NCBI GenBank assembly: GCA_016786965.1
Contig: JAEUVL010000270.1
Coordinates: forward strand, 1-16,517
Direction: 5' to 3'
Length of the DNA stretch: 16,517 nucleotides
DNA from: Chitinophagaceae bacterium
GTDB taxonomy: Bacteria > Bacteroidota > Bacteroidia > Chitinophagales > Chitinophagaceae
Position 1 is the stretch's first letter. The number at the start of each line of letters is the position of its first letter. Of this stretch, positions 1 to 7,477 are shown piece after piece. The notes beneath the pieces are model-generated. The model did no database searches. It was not told the origin of the DNA and saw only the letters and a program-made list of their open reading frames with translations. The position numbers were made by a program, and so were the translations under genes.

Positions 1-365
1 ACCATGCCTTTTCCACCAGCAGGGTTTGCTTTCAATGAATCCTTTAATTTGTTCCGTATTATATTAATGGTAGAAACAATTTCATCTTTGGGTTTAAAGC
101 GTACATGTGTCCTTTTTCCACTATCATCCCGCATCAGTACCCTCATTTTACCATTGCCCGAATCTGCTTTATTCCATATAGCCCCATCCAGTTTCAGTTT
201 TGATACCTGCAACTGCATAATTGTTTCCTGGAAAGACATTTCCGTTTTCAGCGAAAGGGTATTTTTCTCCCGTTCATAATTTTGGCGCAGCCAGTATAAC
301 TGGAAACCGGTGATGCCAAGAATGGCTACGACCATTAATAATGCCAGCCAACGGAGTCTGTTCAT
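1..365 (-). CDS. Sensor histidine kinase-like protein, N-terminal part (runs off the left edge)
   Basis: A minus-strand reading frame opens with ATG at 365-363 and stays open for 121 codons to the window edge, so only the N-terminus is present. It begins MNRLRWLALLMVVAILGITG, which is a short cytoplasmic start followed by one membrane span at about residues 5-22. Next comes FQLYWLRQNYEREKNTLSLK and a charged, probably periplasmic helical stretch. From memory, this TM-F-x-x-Y-W-L-x-x-N-Y-x-x-E-K layout is typical of HAMP-type sensor kinases of Bacteroidota, whose kinase domains would lie beyond the edge. No HisKA or ATPase motif is visible here, so the kinase assignment is inference from the N-terminus alone. 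It is divergent from the GLPGLI gene, with a 138-bp shared upstream region. An exact TAnnTTTG element at 391-384 lies just upstream of the ATG and supports this start. Confidence 0.55.
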   Translation of the reverse strand, partial: MNRLRWLALLMVVAILGITGFQLYWLRQNYEREKNTLSLKTEMSFQETIMQLQVSKLKLDGAIWNKADSGNGKMRVLMRDDSGKRTHVRFKPKDEIVSTINIIRNKLKDSLKANPAGGKGM

Positions 366-383
366 GATGATTTGTTTGCCTGA

Positions 384-391
384 CAAATGTA
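384..391 (-). promoter_or_regulatory. Candidate -7 promoter element for the minus-strand kinase-like gene
   Basis: Read on the minus strand, the sequence is TACATTTG, an exact match to the Bacteroidota -7 consensus TAnnTTTG. It lies 18 bp upstream of the ATG at 365, which implies a very short 5' leader. I see no convincing -33 TTTG partner at the usual distance, so the call rests on one element and its position. Confidence 0.4.
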
Positions 392-478
392 AATCAATGT
401 TGCGGGTAGTTGGAGAGCCTTTAACCTTTATTAACCTTAATGAAAGGGTACTTAACTTATCTTACTGCACTGCTTATT

Positions 479-486
479 TACTTTTG
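479..486 (+). promoter_or_regulatory. Candidate -7 promoter element for the GLPGLI gene
   Basis: TACTTTTG matches TAnnTTTG exactly and ends 17 bp before the ATG at 504. The -33 region has no clear TTTG. Together with the element at 384-391, it would give this intergenic region two divergent promoters with short leaders. Confidence 0.4.
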
Positions 487-503
487 ATTCAAAATAATAA
501 AAC

Positions 504-1310
504 ATGAAGAAAATATTGATTGCCGGCTGTCTTATTATCTCAGCAAGCCTCGTTCGGGCACAACAAAAACAGGGACAAGTCACCTACGAAAGAACTTCGC
601 AATTGCAGATCAGCTTCCAGGGAATGCCCGGAGGTATGGAACAACAAATGCCGAAAACAAGAACTGATAAGTTTGAGCTGACGTTTGGCAATAACCAATC
701 GCTGTGGAAACAGGGTGAACAGGAAACTGACGATGATGGCCCTTCTTTTGGCGGAGAGGGTGTACAAATCAGAATGGTAGTAGCCGGTGCTAACGATGTA
801 TTATATACAAACCTGGAAACAGGTAAGAAAGTGGAGAAAAGAGAACTTTTCGAGAAATCCTTCATTATTGATGATACAATCTCAACACTAAAATGGAAGA
901 TGACAGGTGAAACTAAAACTATTCTGGGTCTGCCTTGTATGAAAGCCACGGCATCCAACATCAGGAAAAGAACGCTGATGAATATGGACAATGGGAAAAT
1001 AGAACGTAAGGAGGTGGAAGATACCGCTAATATTGTAGCCTGGTTTACTTCTAGTATTCCGGTTTCTGTTGGTCCTGCAGAATACCAGGGTCAATTACCA
1101 GGATTGATACTCGAGATGGATATCAAGGATGGTACCCAGGTTTTTAAAGCTACAGCCATATCTGAAAAAGCTGACCTCGCCATCATCAAAGAGCCCGCAG
1201 GGAAAAAGCATTATACACCGGAGGAGTTCCGGGCAGAAAGAGAGAAGATGATGAAAGAAATGGAACAAAATAACCAGGGAGGTGGCCACCGTGTGATCCG
1301 AATGAATTAA
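504..1310 (+). CDS. GLPGLI family secreted protein
   Basis: This 268-aa protein has a Sec signal peptide (MKKILIAGCLIISASLVRAQ, cut near residue 20), so it is exported to the periplasm or cell surface. The family signature appears as GQLPGLILEM at about residues 196-205, close to the canonical GLPGLI that names this Bacteroidota family. Other family-like traits are an N-terminal G-x-V-x-Y-E segment just after the signal peptide (GQVTYER) and the W-K-x-T-G-E-T-K-x-I-L-G-L-P-C-x-K-A block at about residues 132-149. In many relatives this last block precedes the conserved I-x-A-W-F/Y-T segment, here IVAWFTSSIP. The C-terminus is charged and Glu/Met/Gln-rich. The biochemical role of the family is unknown. 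It is transcribed alone: a promoter element lies just upstream and a strong terminator just downstream. Confidence 0.9.
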   Translation: MKKILIAGCLIISASLVRAQQKQGQVTYERTSQLQISFQGMPGGMEQQMPKTRTDKFELTFGNNQSLWKQGEQETDDDGPSFGGEGVQIRMVVAGANDVLYTNLETGKKVEKRELFEKSFIIDDTISTLKWKMTGETKTILGLPCMKATASNIRKRTLMNMDNGKIERKEVEDTANIVAWFTSSIPVSVGPAEYQGQLPGLILEMDIKDGTQVFKATAISEKADLAIIKEPAGKKHYTPEEFRAEREKMMKEMEQNNQGGGHRVIRMN

Positions 1311-1332
1311 TAAAAGGCTATTAGTTTCACAT

Positions 1333-1366
1333 AACCCCGTTAGTAAACTAGCGGGGTTTTTCTTTT
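1333..1366 (+). terminator. Intrinsic terminator after the GLPGLI gene
   Basis: A hairpin with arms at 1333-1343 and 1348-1358 (aaccccg pairing with cggggtt, extended by ttag/ctag with one G-T wobble) encloses a 4-nt loop. It is followed by a T-rich tract to 1366. It starts 22 bp after the stop codon of the GLPGLI gene and ends about 20 bp before the nucleotidyltransferase gene, so the two are probably separate transcripts. Confidence 0.85.
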
Positions 1367-1386
1367 ATTTAATATCTTAGTATACT

Positions 1387-2175
1387 ATGAGTATGATGAT
1401 CCAAAAAGATTTTGCGGACAAAGTGGTGAAGATTATTAAGGATGACCCCAACGTTATCGGACTGGCAGCAGCCGGTTCATGGATCACTAACGAGATGGAT
1501 GAGTATTCTGATGTTGACCTTGTGCTGGTAACTAAAACGAAAATTTCGGGCGATAAAGAAAAGATGATAGAGTATGCCAATCGGTTTGGCGATTTCATTT
1601 CCGGTTTTACCGGTGAGCATGTGGGAGAGCCAAGATTGCTTATCTGTTTATATGACAATCCACTGCTGCATGTGGATATAAAATTCATAACCCTGTCCGA
1701 ATTTCATTCTCGTATTGAAGACCCGGTCGTTCTTTTCGAAAGAAAAAATCAACTGACGGATATTATCAATTCAACTAAAGCAGAATGGCCTGCCGTGGAT
1801 TATCAATGGCTCGAAGATCGCTTTTGGACATGGGTTCATTACATATCCAGCAAAGCAGCACGGGGAGAATATTTTGAATGTATTGATGGCCTCGGATTCA
1901 TCAGGGCCCGGGTGCTGGCCCCCCTGATGCAGATCAAAAACAAAACCCAGCCAAGAGGCTTGCGAAAAGCAGAAATGAAGCTGGCTATGCCTGATCTTGA
2001 AAATCTGAAGATCACTTTAGCACAATATAACAGGGCTTCAGTAGTTAAGGCGTTGGACAATACAGTCAGTATTTACCGGTCATTGCGCAGGAAATTATTC
2101 CCGGAAAATATCATGTTACAGGTAAAAGCAGAAAAGAAAAGCATGGATTATTTCAAAAAAATGAAATCCAATTAA
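1387..2175 (+). CDS. Nucleotidyltransferase-fold protein (aminoglycoside/lincosamide adenylyltransferase-like)
   Basis: This is a 262-aa soluble protein. The polymerase-beta-type nucleotidyltransferase signature is clear: G30-S31 and then D42-x-D44 within AAAGSWITNEMDEYSDVDLV. A third likely metal-binding acidic residue is D97 in LLHVDIKF. Known members transfer a nucleotide, usually AMP, from NTP to a hydroxyl on a small molecule or protein; family members include aminoglycoside-modifying enzymes. The substrate here cannot be read from sequence, and most chromosomal relatives are uncharacterised, so this is not evidence of a resistance gene. The C-terminal half (about 130-262) is helical and looks like the substrate-binding half of two-domain enzymes. 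Met1, Met3 and Met4 are all possible starts, and no Shine-Dalgarno motif helps choose. A weak -7-like TATCTTAG at 1373-1380 lies almost on top of Met1, which slightly favours Met3 or Met4. Confidence 0.8.
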   Translation: MSMMIQKDFADKVVKIIKDDPNVIGLAAAGSWITNEMDEYSDVDLVLVTKTKISGDKEKMIEYANRFGDFISGFTGEHVGEPRLLICLYDNPLLHVDIKFITLSEFHSRIEDPVVLFERKNQLTDIINSTKAEWPAVDYQWLEDRFWTWVHYISSKAARGEYFECIDGLGFIRARVLAPLMQIKNKTQPRGLRKAEMKLAMPDLENLKITLAQYNRASVVKALDNTVSIYRSLRRKLFPENIMLQVKAEKKSMDYFKKMKSN

Positions 2176-2197
2176 TCACTATTTTAAAAAAGTAATC

Positions 2198-2599
2198 ATG
2201 AAAAGAATATTACTGGTACTTGTTTGCACTTGTTTTTTCCATTATGCTGATGCCCAGGAAAAAAATATTGGTGAAAAGCTGGCACAGGAACAATTAGATG
2301 CCTACAATAAGCGGGATATTGAAGGCTTTTTGAAACCTTATGCTGACACTGTGGCTATTTATAATTTTCCTGACCAACTGATCTATAAAGGCAAGGATGC
2401 TATGAGAAAAGACTATGCAGAAATGTTTACGAATTTGCCAGACTTGCATTGCACCCTGAAAAACAGGATCGTTCTTGGTAATAAGGTAATTGATGAAGAG
2501 TCTGTTATTTTTAATAAAAACAATCCCCCTGTGCGGGCTGCTGCTATTTATACCATTTCCGGCGGCAAGATCGTGGCAGTACATTTTATTTCCCAGTAA
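2198..2599 (+). CDS. Secreted SnoaL-like / NTF2-fold protein
   Basis: This 133-aa protein has a signal peptide ending at A-D-A-Q (about residue 20), so it is exported. The mature part fits one compact alpha+beta barrel of the NTF2/SnoaL type. It opens with a helix reading EQLDAYNKRDIEGFLKPYAD, followed by VAIYNFPD, a YKGKDAMRKDYAEMF helix, and strands ending in AAIYTISGGKIVAVHF. Members of this fold include ketosteroid isomerase-like enzymes, polyketide cyclases and many non-enzymatic binding proteins, so the function is open. It starts 22 bp after the nucleotidyltransferase stop with no terminator between, so the two are probably co-transcribed. The next gene converges on it with only 16 bp between stop codons, and no hairpin separates them. 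Confidence 0.75.
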   Translation: MKRILLVLVCTCFFHYADAQEKNIGEKLAQEQLDAYNKRDIEGFLKPYADTVAIYNFPDQLIYKGKDAMRKDYAEMFTNLPDLHCTLKNRIVLGNKVIDEESVIFNKNNPPVRAAAIYTISGGKIVAVHFISQ

Positions 2600-2615
2600 A
2601 AAGTTTGGAAAAGCA

Positions 2616-3680
2616 TTACTGCCGCTGCTGCTTGGGCATATGCTCATCCATGTATTTGCTGTAGGTCTTGTTCCAGTCGTTAAGGGCAGACGTTCCTTCT
2701 TTGTTCAGTTCGTTTGAAAGAGTATTATAACTATTCGATGCCGCATTAATATCGTTTACAGCTTTATTATACTGATCAACGTCCTGCTGTGTTCTTTTTC
2801 CGGCTGGCTTTGCTTCAAACTGTTTTTTTATCTTATTAAAATCTTCTTCCTTCAAAAAGAAATCACTCATTTTGGATACCTTGGCTGTCTCCGATTTATA
2901 GTAGTTAAGCATATTCCGGCAGGCAGCTATCAGTGATGCGTCTCCATTATATCCTTTCAGGCCTTTTAATTTTTCCAGCCCTTCTTCAGCGAATTTTTTA
3001 AGAGAGTTGATATTCTGTTCAATGCTCACCAGGTTCTTTTTACTCATCGCTTCCATCAGGTAGGCCTCCTGTTTGTAACACTTAAAGAAAATGAGGTATG
3101 TTTCATTACAATGGTCCATTACCTGGTTAACGATCTTGGATTTTGCTTCCAGTTCAGATTCGCTGTCTATCAGCTTAATGTTATTTTTCTCTGCAAATAC
3201 CTTTTGCATATCATGCTGCTTCTTTGATGCTTCAGTAAGTTTTTCCTGTGCCTTTTCTTGCGCCAACAGATACGCCTCCATGGCATCATAGCTTTGTTCT
3301 GCTATTTCCTCCATGTTTACGATCTTGCCATAATCCTCATTGAAAACAATATTGAGCATCTTCAGGTACGACACCGTAGTATCTTTCAATGCCCTGTCAC
3401 CTTTCCAGGGTGGCATTGCCATGATCTTATACCTTGTATCACTGATAGCATTCACCACTTCCGCTCTTCTTTTCTCCACTTTCCTGGCACTTTTGCCATG
3501 CGATACAGCACTGAGATAGAAGAGATACTTTGCCGTGAGTTCTGAACTGGCTTTATTAATGTAATCAAGGTATTCCACCGGGGTTTCAAATGACTGTGCA
3601 TTTGAACGGAAGGAGAAACACAATACAAAAAAGGGAAGAAGGAAAAATAATTTAATTGCCTGATGTTTCATGACTTTCAT
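2616..3680 (-). CDS. Secreted helical protein of unknown function (possibly LIC11966-type surface protein)
   Basis: This 354-aa protein has an N-terminal signal peptide ending at R-S-N-A-Q (about residue 29). Met4 (ATG at 3671) is an equally good start and gives a cleaner signal peptide. The mature protein is almost all charged helix, rich in Lys, Glu and Ala, with heptad-like stretches around residues 150-190 and 215-240, and no membrane span. Notable blocks are AVSHGKSARKVEKRR (about 58-72), DYGKIVNMEEIAEQSYDAME (about 117-136) and CYKQEAYLMEAMSKKNL. From memory these resemble proteins annotated in Leptospira and Bacteroidota as the LIC11966 family of surface proteins. I could not check that, and no function is known to me. 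It lies 66 bp downstream of the Prc protease on the same strand and may share its transcript. Confidence 0.7.
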   Translation of the reverse strand: MKVMKHQAIKLFFLLPFFVLCFSFRSNAQSFETPVEYLDYINKASSELTAKYLFYLSAVSHGKSARKVEKRRAEVVNAISDTRYKIMAMPPWKGDRALKDTTVSYLKMLNIVFNEDYGKIVNMEEIAEQSYDAMEAYLLAQEKAQEKLTEASKKQHDMQKVFAEKNNIKLIDSESELEAKSKIVNQVMDHCNETYLIFFKCYKQEAYLMEAMSKKNLVSIEQNINSLKKFAEEGLEKLKGLKGYNGDASLIAACRNMLNYYKSETAKVSKMSDFFLKEEDFNKIKKQFEAKPAGKRTQQDVDQYNKAVNDINAASNSYNTLSNELNKEGTSALNDWNKTYSKYMDEHMPKQQRQ

Positions 3681-3746
3681 TTATTCGTTTTGGGTGCCCT
3701 GTGTGCTCTGAAAATTAAACGCTGGTATTGATAATTTCAGGTGCCC

Positions 3747-5855
3747 TTAATTCTTAGCAGCGGTCTTTTGTAAATTTATTAAATCAGTTACTACTAAAAA
3801 AGCTTCCTGGATATAAATATCATCTGCCAGGTTTTTCAGCCAGGCATTATTTATTTCTTTGGCGTACTGATTATTTACCATCAGTTGCCTGTCAGAGGTA
3901 TGGTTTTCTACCACAAATGCAGTCGAAGGTTTGCCCTCTCCTTTCATTGCCTCGAGGTCCAGCTCTTGTTGTTTGATCCATTTTTCAAACAGGTCAGCCT
4001 TCAGTGGTATTGTTATCGTGTTTGCCTGCATCATTCTCTGTTGCTCTTCAACTATTTTCTTTATCACCTGGAAATCCGGATGAGCATTAATCCTGCCAGT
4101 ACTGCGATTGGCCAGTTCACTTACTGGTAAATAAGGCAGTGGTTTGTAATAACTATTCCTTTTTACGGAATCTGCAATCAGCGGAAATTTTTGAAACCTT
4201 TCGCCAATTTCAAGCCCGTCAAAAGCTCCGGGAAATACCACATCCGGAACTACCCCTTTCAACTGCGCCGTACTTCCGTTTACCCGGTATAATTTCCCGG
4301 TAGTGATCTTTATCATATCTCCTTTCTCATTTCCGGTGATGGTTTTCTTGCTGTTTGTATCCATAGGAAAAAGCTCCTGCATGGTGGCTTTACCATAGGT
4401 TGTACTACCTACGATCACAGCCCTGTTATAGTCCTGTAGCGAAGCCGCCAATACTTCAGATGCCGAAGCGCTTTGTCCATTCACCATCAGTGTTAATGGT
4501 CCGTCGTAAATAGTGCCGCGGTTGGGGTCTTTCAGTGTCAGCAGTTTGCCATCCTTTCCTTTTTCAGCAGCCAGCGGGCCTTCATCTATAAAGATGCCTA
4601 TCATATCCATTGCTTCACCTAAGGAGCCTCCGCCATTATAACGCACATCCAGTATCAAACCATCAATATTCTCTTTTTTTAACTTCAGTATCTCTTTAGC
4701 TACATCATTAGCGCAACTGGACCCTGTCTCATTTTCCCACTCTGTATAAAAGCCGGGTAATAATACATAGCCGATCTTTTTTTCGCCTTTCAATACAAAG
4801 CTTTTTACAATGTTTTCTTCGTTGTCTGCTTTCTCTTTGCGAAGCATCACATTGCTAATAGTGCCATCAGCTTTACGCAGGCGGAAGATCATTTTATCAT
4901 GGTTCGACTGATCGAGTACTTCATAAACTTCTTCGAGTGTGGCGCCGGTCATGTCCTGAACTTCTTTTCCTTCCCACAAGAGGCTGACGAGCTCATCGCC
5001 TTTATTGATCTCACCGGACTTCCATGCTGCCCCACCAGGAGTAAGCTTGTCGATGGTGATCTTTCCCTTTTCATCATCACTGAAAACAATCCCGAAGAAA
5101 TAAGCTTCTGTGCTTAGTTCAGCCTGAAGGTCCTCTTTTCCTTCGGGAGAAAAATAGTTCGTGTGCGGATCAAAGCAGGAGGCAATGGCATTCAGGTACA
5201 ACTCAGTGACAATGGCAGCAAACCCGGAAGGATGTTCCATTATATTCTTTATAGCTTTCAGTTCAGCTTTTTTTACTCTTTCCCTGGTGGCTGGCTCCAG
5301 GTTGGTAAGCCCGGTTTTGAACGGGACCTTCTTTGCGCTATCGGTCGTGGAGACCACATCATATACTTCATTTAATATAAGAAACTTCAGGTAGCGGGAC
5401 CAGCGGTTAGTTAATGCTGCAATATCTGTTGAAAAATTAAAATCCGCAGTCTTTTTGGACTGTCCAAGTGTTTCAGCCGCCATATAATCAAAAGGTTTTG
5501 CTAATACTCTATTGATAATAGAATCAGCTCTTACCAGGGCTTTTTTATAGAGCGAAGAGAACTTTTCATAGAAATTCCAGCTATTCCCCTGCAACTCATC
5601 ATCCAGGCTGATACGGAATGCCTGCAATTGCTGATACTCTGCTGCAGTGAATAATAACCGCCTGGGATCCGCCTCTTCCAGTATTAGCTGAAAGAGTGAC
5701 GCCGAAAAACTATCATCTACCGGGCGGGGTGCATAATGTTTTAACTCAGCCATCCGTTTTATTACAATGGCTTTTTGCTGCACGGGTGGCAGTTGAGCAA
5801 AAGTTGCTTCTTTTATAAATAAGATTACAATAATTACAAAAACAAGTTTTTTCAT
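3747..5855 (-). CDS. prc: Tail-specific (carboxy-terminal processing) protease, peptidase S41 family
   Basis: This 702-aa periplasmic protease is close in length to E. coli Prc (682 aa). It degrades or trims envelope proteins from their C-termini. The order of parts is: signal peptide (about 1-20, ending T-F-A-Q), N-terminal helical domain (about 21-245), PDZ domain (about 250-345, with G-I-V-F and the GGAAWKSGEINKGDEL substrate-groove region), S41 peptidase core, and a C-terminal helical extension (about 580-702) as in Prc rather than short CtpA types. The catalytic Ser464 lies in GQSASASEVLAASLQDY and the general base Lys489 in TTYGKATMQ. Their 25-residue spacing matches Ser452/Lys477 of E. 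coli Prc, so it should be active. The RYNGGGSLGEA segment is the usual oxyanion-side motif. It is divergent from the response regulator, with a 147-bp shared region that contains a perfect palindrome. Confidence 0.93.
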   Translation of the reverse strand: MKKLVFVIIVILFIKEATFAQLPPVQQKAIVIKRMAELKHYAPRPVDDSFSASLFQLILEEADPRRLLFTAAEYQQLQAFRISLDDELQGNSWNFYEKFSSLYKKALVRADSIINRVLAKPFDYMAAETLGQSKKTADFNFSTDIAALTNRWSRYLKFLILNEVYDVVSTTDSAKKVPFKTGLTNLEPATRERVKKAELKAIKNIMEHPSGFAAIVTELYLNAIASCFDPHTNYFSPEGKEDLQAELSTEAYFFGIVFSDDEKGKITIDKLTPGGAAWKSGEINKGDELVSLLWEGKEVQDMTGATLEEVYEVLDQSNHDKMIFRLRKADGTISNVMLRKEKADNEENIVKSFVLKGEKKIGYVLLPGFYTEWENETGSSCANDVAKEILKLKKENIDGLILDVRYNGGGSLGEAMDMIGIFIDEGPLAAEKGKDGKLLTLKDPNRGTIYDGPLTLMVNGQSASASEVLAASLQDYNRAVIVGSTTYGKATMQELFPMDTNSKKTITGNEKGDMIKITTGKLYRVNGSTAQLKGVVPDVVFPGAFDGLEIGERFQKFPLIADSVKRNSYYKPLPYLPVSELANRSTGRINAHPDFQVIKKIVEEQQRMMQANTITIPLKADLFEKWIKQQELDLEAMKGEGKPSTAFVVENHTSDRQLMVNNQYAKEINNAWLKNLADDIYIQEAFLVVTDLINLQKTAAKN

Positions 5856-5862
5856 ACTACCG

Positions 5863-5879
5863 TAGAATATTATATTCTA
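5863..5879. repeat. Perfect 17-bp palindrome upstream of prc, operator-like
   Basis: TAGAATATTATATTCTA has two perfectly complementary 8-nt arms around a single central T. It sits 8-24 bp upstream of the prc start codon. On the minus strand, a weak -7-like sequence (TAGTTTAC, 5888-5881) lies immediately upstream, so the palindrome would cover the prc transcription start or leader. That is a typical place for a repressor site. It is A/T-only except for one G and one C and has no T-tract in the prc direction, so it does not look like a terminator. Confidence 0.45.
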
Positions 5880-5971
5880 TGTAAACTAATTAAAGTAACA
5901 GAAAAAAGGAATTATTTTTAGATGCCAGGATGATCGCTATTCCGTTTATCAGGTCCAATGTCATTTTTGCA

Positions 5972-5979
5972 TAGTTTTG
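5972..5979 (+). promoter_or_regulatory. Candidate -7 promoter element for the sigma54-activator gene
   Basis: TAGTTTTG is an exact TAnnTTTG match 24 bp before the ATG at 6003. The implied transcription start (about 5985) lies downstream of the earlier in-frame ATG at 5958. This supports 6003 as the true start and suggests the regulator is made from a housekeeping-type promoter. No clear -33 TTTG is present; TTTA at 5945-5948 is the nearest. Confidence 0.45.
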
Positions 5980-6002
5980 AAAAATATTCCTATATACTTA
6001 CA

Positions 6003-7337
6003 ATGAATTCTGTTCTCATCATAGACGACGAAGAAAAACTGCGGCAGCTTCTAAAACGAATCGTTTCCCTGGAAGGTTTTAATGTTCTGGAAGCGGGCAA
6101 TCTGAAGTCAGCTACAAAAATACTGGACAAAGAGAGCATTGATGTAGTGCTATGCGATGTAAAATTGCCCGACGGAAATGGGATTGACTTTGTAAAAGAG
6201 ATCAAAAAAAAATATTCATTTGTCGAAATCATTTTACTTACCGCCTATGGCAATGTGCCAGATGGAGTTCTCGCTATGCGAAACGGGGCATTTGATTACC
6301 TGATGAAAGGCGATGATAATGATAAGATCATCCCTTTGCTGAACAGAGCGCTGGAAAAAGTGCACCTGGCAAAAAAAGTAGATCAATTACAAAAACAAGC
6401 GGGCAATAAGTATTCTTTTGATACTATTATTGGAGACTCTCCGGCAATTTTACAGGCCATTGCACTGGCTAAAAAAGTGGCTGCTACTGATACCACCGTT
6501 TTACTATTGGGTGAAACCGGTACCGGTAAAGAAGTTTTTGCTCAAGCTATCCATCACAACAGCACCCGAAGCAAAAGATCTTTTGTTGCAGTGAACTGCA
6601 GTTCTTTCAGCAAGGAATTACTGGAGAGTGAATTATTTGGACATAAGGCTGGTGCCTTTACAGGTGCGGTAAGAGACAAGAAAGGATTATTTGAAGAGGC
6701 CAACGGCGGTACCATCTTCCTTGATGAAATAGGGGAAATGCCTGCTGAATTGCAGGCAAGGCTGCTCCGGGTATTAGAAACTGGAGAATTCATCAAAATT
6801 GGCGATACTAAAACATTGAAGGTTGATGTCCGAATTATTGCGGCTACTAATCGGGACCTTCGGCAAGAAATTGAGACAGGTCAGTTCCGGTCTGACCTGT
6901 TCTATCGCTTATCCGTATTTCAGATCACACTGCCTTCCTTAAGAGAAAGATTGAAGGATATCCCTGTGTTAGCGGAATTTTTTACGGATCTTTTTGCTGC
7001 TAAAACCAATAAATCAACCCCTCTTTTGCAAAAGGAATACCTGGAAGCACTGCAACAGTACAACTGGCCGGGTAATATCCGGGAATTAAAAAACATCATC
7101 GAACGATCCGTAATTCTTAACGATGAGCAACAACTGAGTGTGAAAAACCTTCCATTAGAACTTCAAACGTCTTATCCGCAAGCCCCACATTCTGGCTTCG
7201 AATTGGCCAGTGTAGAAAAAATGCATATTCAAAAGGTATTGACTTATACAAAGGGTAATAAAACCGAAGCTGCCCGTCTCATGGGAATTGGGTTGACAAC
7301 GCTTTATAGGAAAATCGAGGAGTATAAAATAGATTAA
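6003..7337 (+). CDS. Sigma54-dependent response regulator (NtrC/AlgB type), likely activator of the kdp operon
   Basis: This is a 444-aa cytoplasmic two-component regulator. The receiver domain (about 1-120) has the acidic pair D8-D9, phosphoacceptor D52 in VVLCDVKLPDG, T80 and K102, all the residues needed for phosphorylation. The AAA+ sigma54-activation domain (about 140-375) has Walker A GETGTGKE at 170-177, an intact GAFTGA loop at 217-222, which contacts sigma54, and Walker B GTIFLDEI at 236-243. A Fis-type helix-turn-helix closes the protein (about 405-444, with N-K-T-E-A-A-R-L-M-G-I then T-T-L-Y-R-K). An in-frame ATG 45 bp upstream (5958) would add 15 residues before the canonical receiver start. 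I reject it because MNSVLIIDDEE is the normal beginning and a promoter element lies between the two ATGs. Position just upstream of kdp, with no kdpE anywhere in the window, suggests it replaces KdpE. The target is inference. Confidence 0.93.
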   Translation: MNSVLIIDDEEKLRQLLKRIVSLEGFNVLEAGNLKSATKILDKESIDVVLCDVKLPDGNGIDFVKEIKKKYSFVEIILLTAYGNVPDGVLAMRNGAFDYLMKGDDNDKIIPLLNRALEKVHLAKKVDQLQKQAGNKYSFDTIIGDSPAILQAIALAKKVAATDTTVLLLGETGTGKEVFAQAIHHNSTRSKRSFVAVNCSSFSKELLESELFGHKAGAFTGAVRDKKGLFEEANGGTIFLDEIGEMPAELQARLLRVLETGEFIKIGDTKTLKVDVRIIAATNRDLRQEIETGQFRSDLFYRLSVFQITLPSLRERLKDIPVLAEFFTDLFAAKTNKSTPLLQKEYLEALQQYNWPGNIRELKNIIERSVILNDEQQLSVKNLPLELQTSYPQAPHSGFELASVEKMHIQKVLTYTKGNKTEAARLMGIGLTTLYRKIEEYKID

Positions 7338-7359
7338 TAGTCTTCTGATTTGAAAATCC

Positions 7360-7390
7360 ACCCTTCCAAAACGGAAGGGTTTTTTGTTTT
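7360..7390 (+). terminator. Intrinsic terminator between the regulator and the kdp leader
   Basis: A perfect 8-bp stem (acccttcc at 7360-7367 pairing with ggaagggt at 7373-7380) has the loop aaaac and runs into a T-rich tail. It begins 22 bp after the regulator stop codon. It should separate the regulator transcript from the kdp operon, so kdp needs its own promoter downstream. Confidence 0.9.
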
Positions 7391-7400
7391 CTAACGGCCT

Positions 7401-7458
7401 GGTTTCAGCCAACAAAATCCCGTCAAACCCTCATCTGGCTTGCATCCTGCCTCAAACC
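7401..7458. repeat. Short repeats TCAAACC / GGTTTCA, possible activator binding region
   Basis: TCAAACC occurs at 7423-7429 and again at 7452-7458 (29-bp period). A near-inverted copy GGTTTCA lies at 7401-7407. They fall about 45-105 bp upstream of the start site predicted from the candidate -24/-12 promoter, partly within the range where NtrC-type activators bind. The repeats are short and could be chance. The rest of the 7391-7477 stretch shows no gene. Confidence 0.25.
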
Positions 7459-7477
7459 TCCTGCCTTATAAGCAACC

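Noticed and set aside
403..417. GG-N10-GC spacing upstream of the GLPGLI gene, as for a sigma54 promoter.
   Set aside because: Apart from the four invariant bases the flanks do not resemble TGGCAC or TTGC, and an exact TAnnTTTG lies closer to the gene.
1387..2175. The idea that the nucleotidyltransferase is an acquired antibiotic-resistance gene.
   Set aside because: Only the general fold motifs are visible. There are no mobile elements nearby and I see no compositional break from neighbouring genes.
3709..3740. CTGAAA ... TTTCAG inverted repeat between prc and the downstream gene, as a possible terminator.
   Set aside because: The arms are only about 6 bp with a long loop, and there is no T-tract in the direction of transcription.
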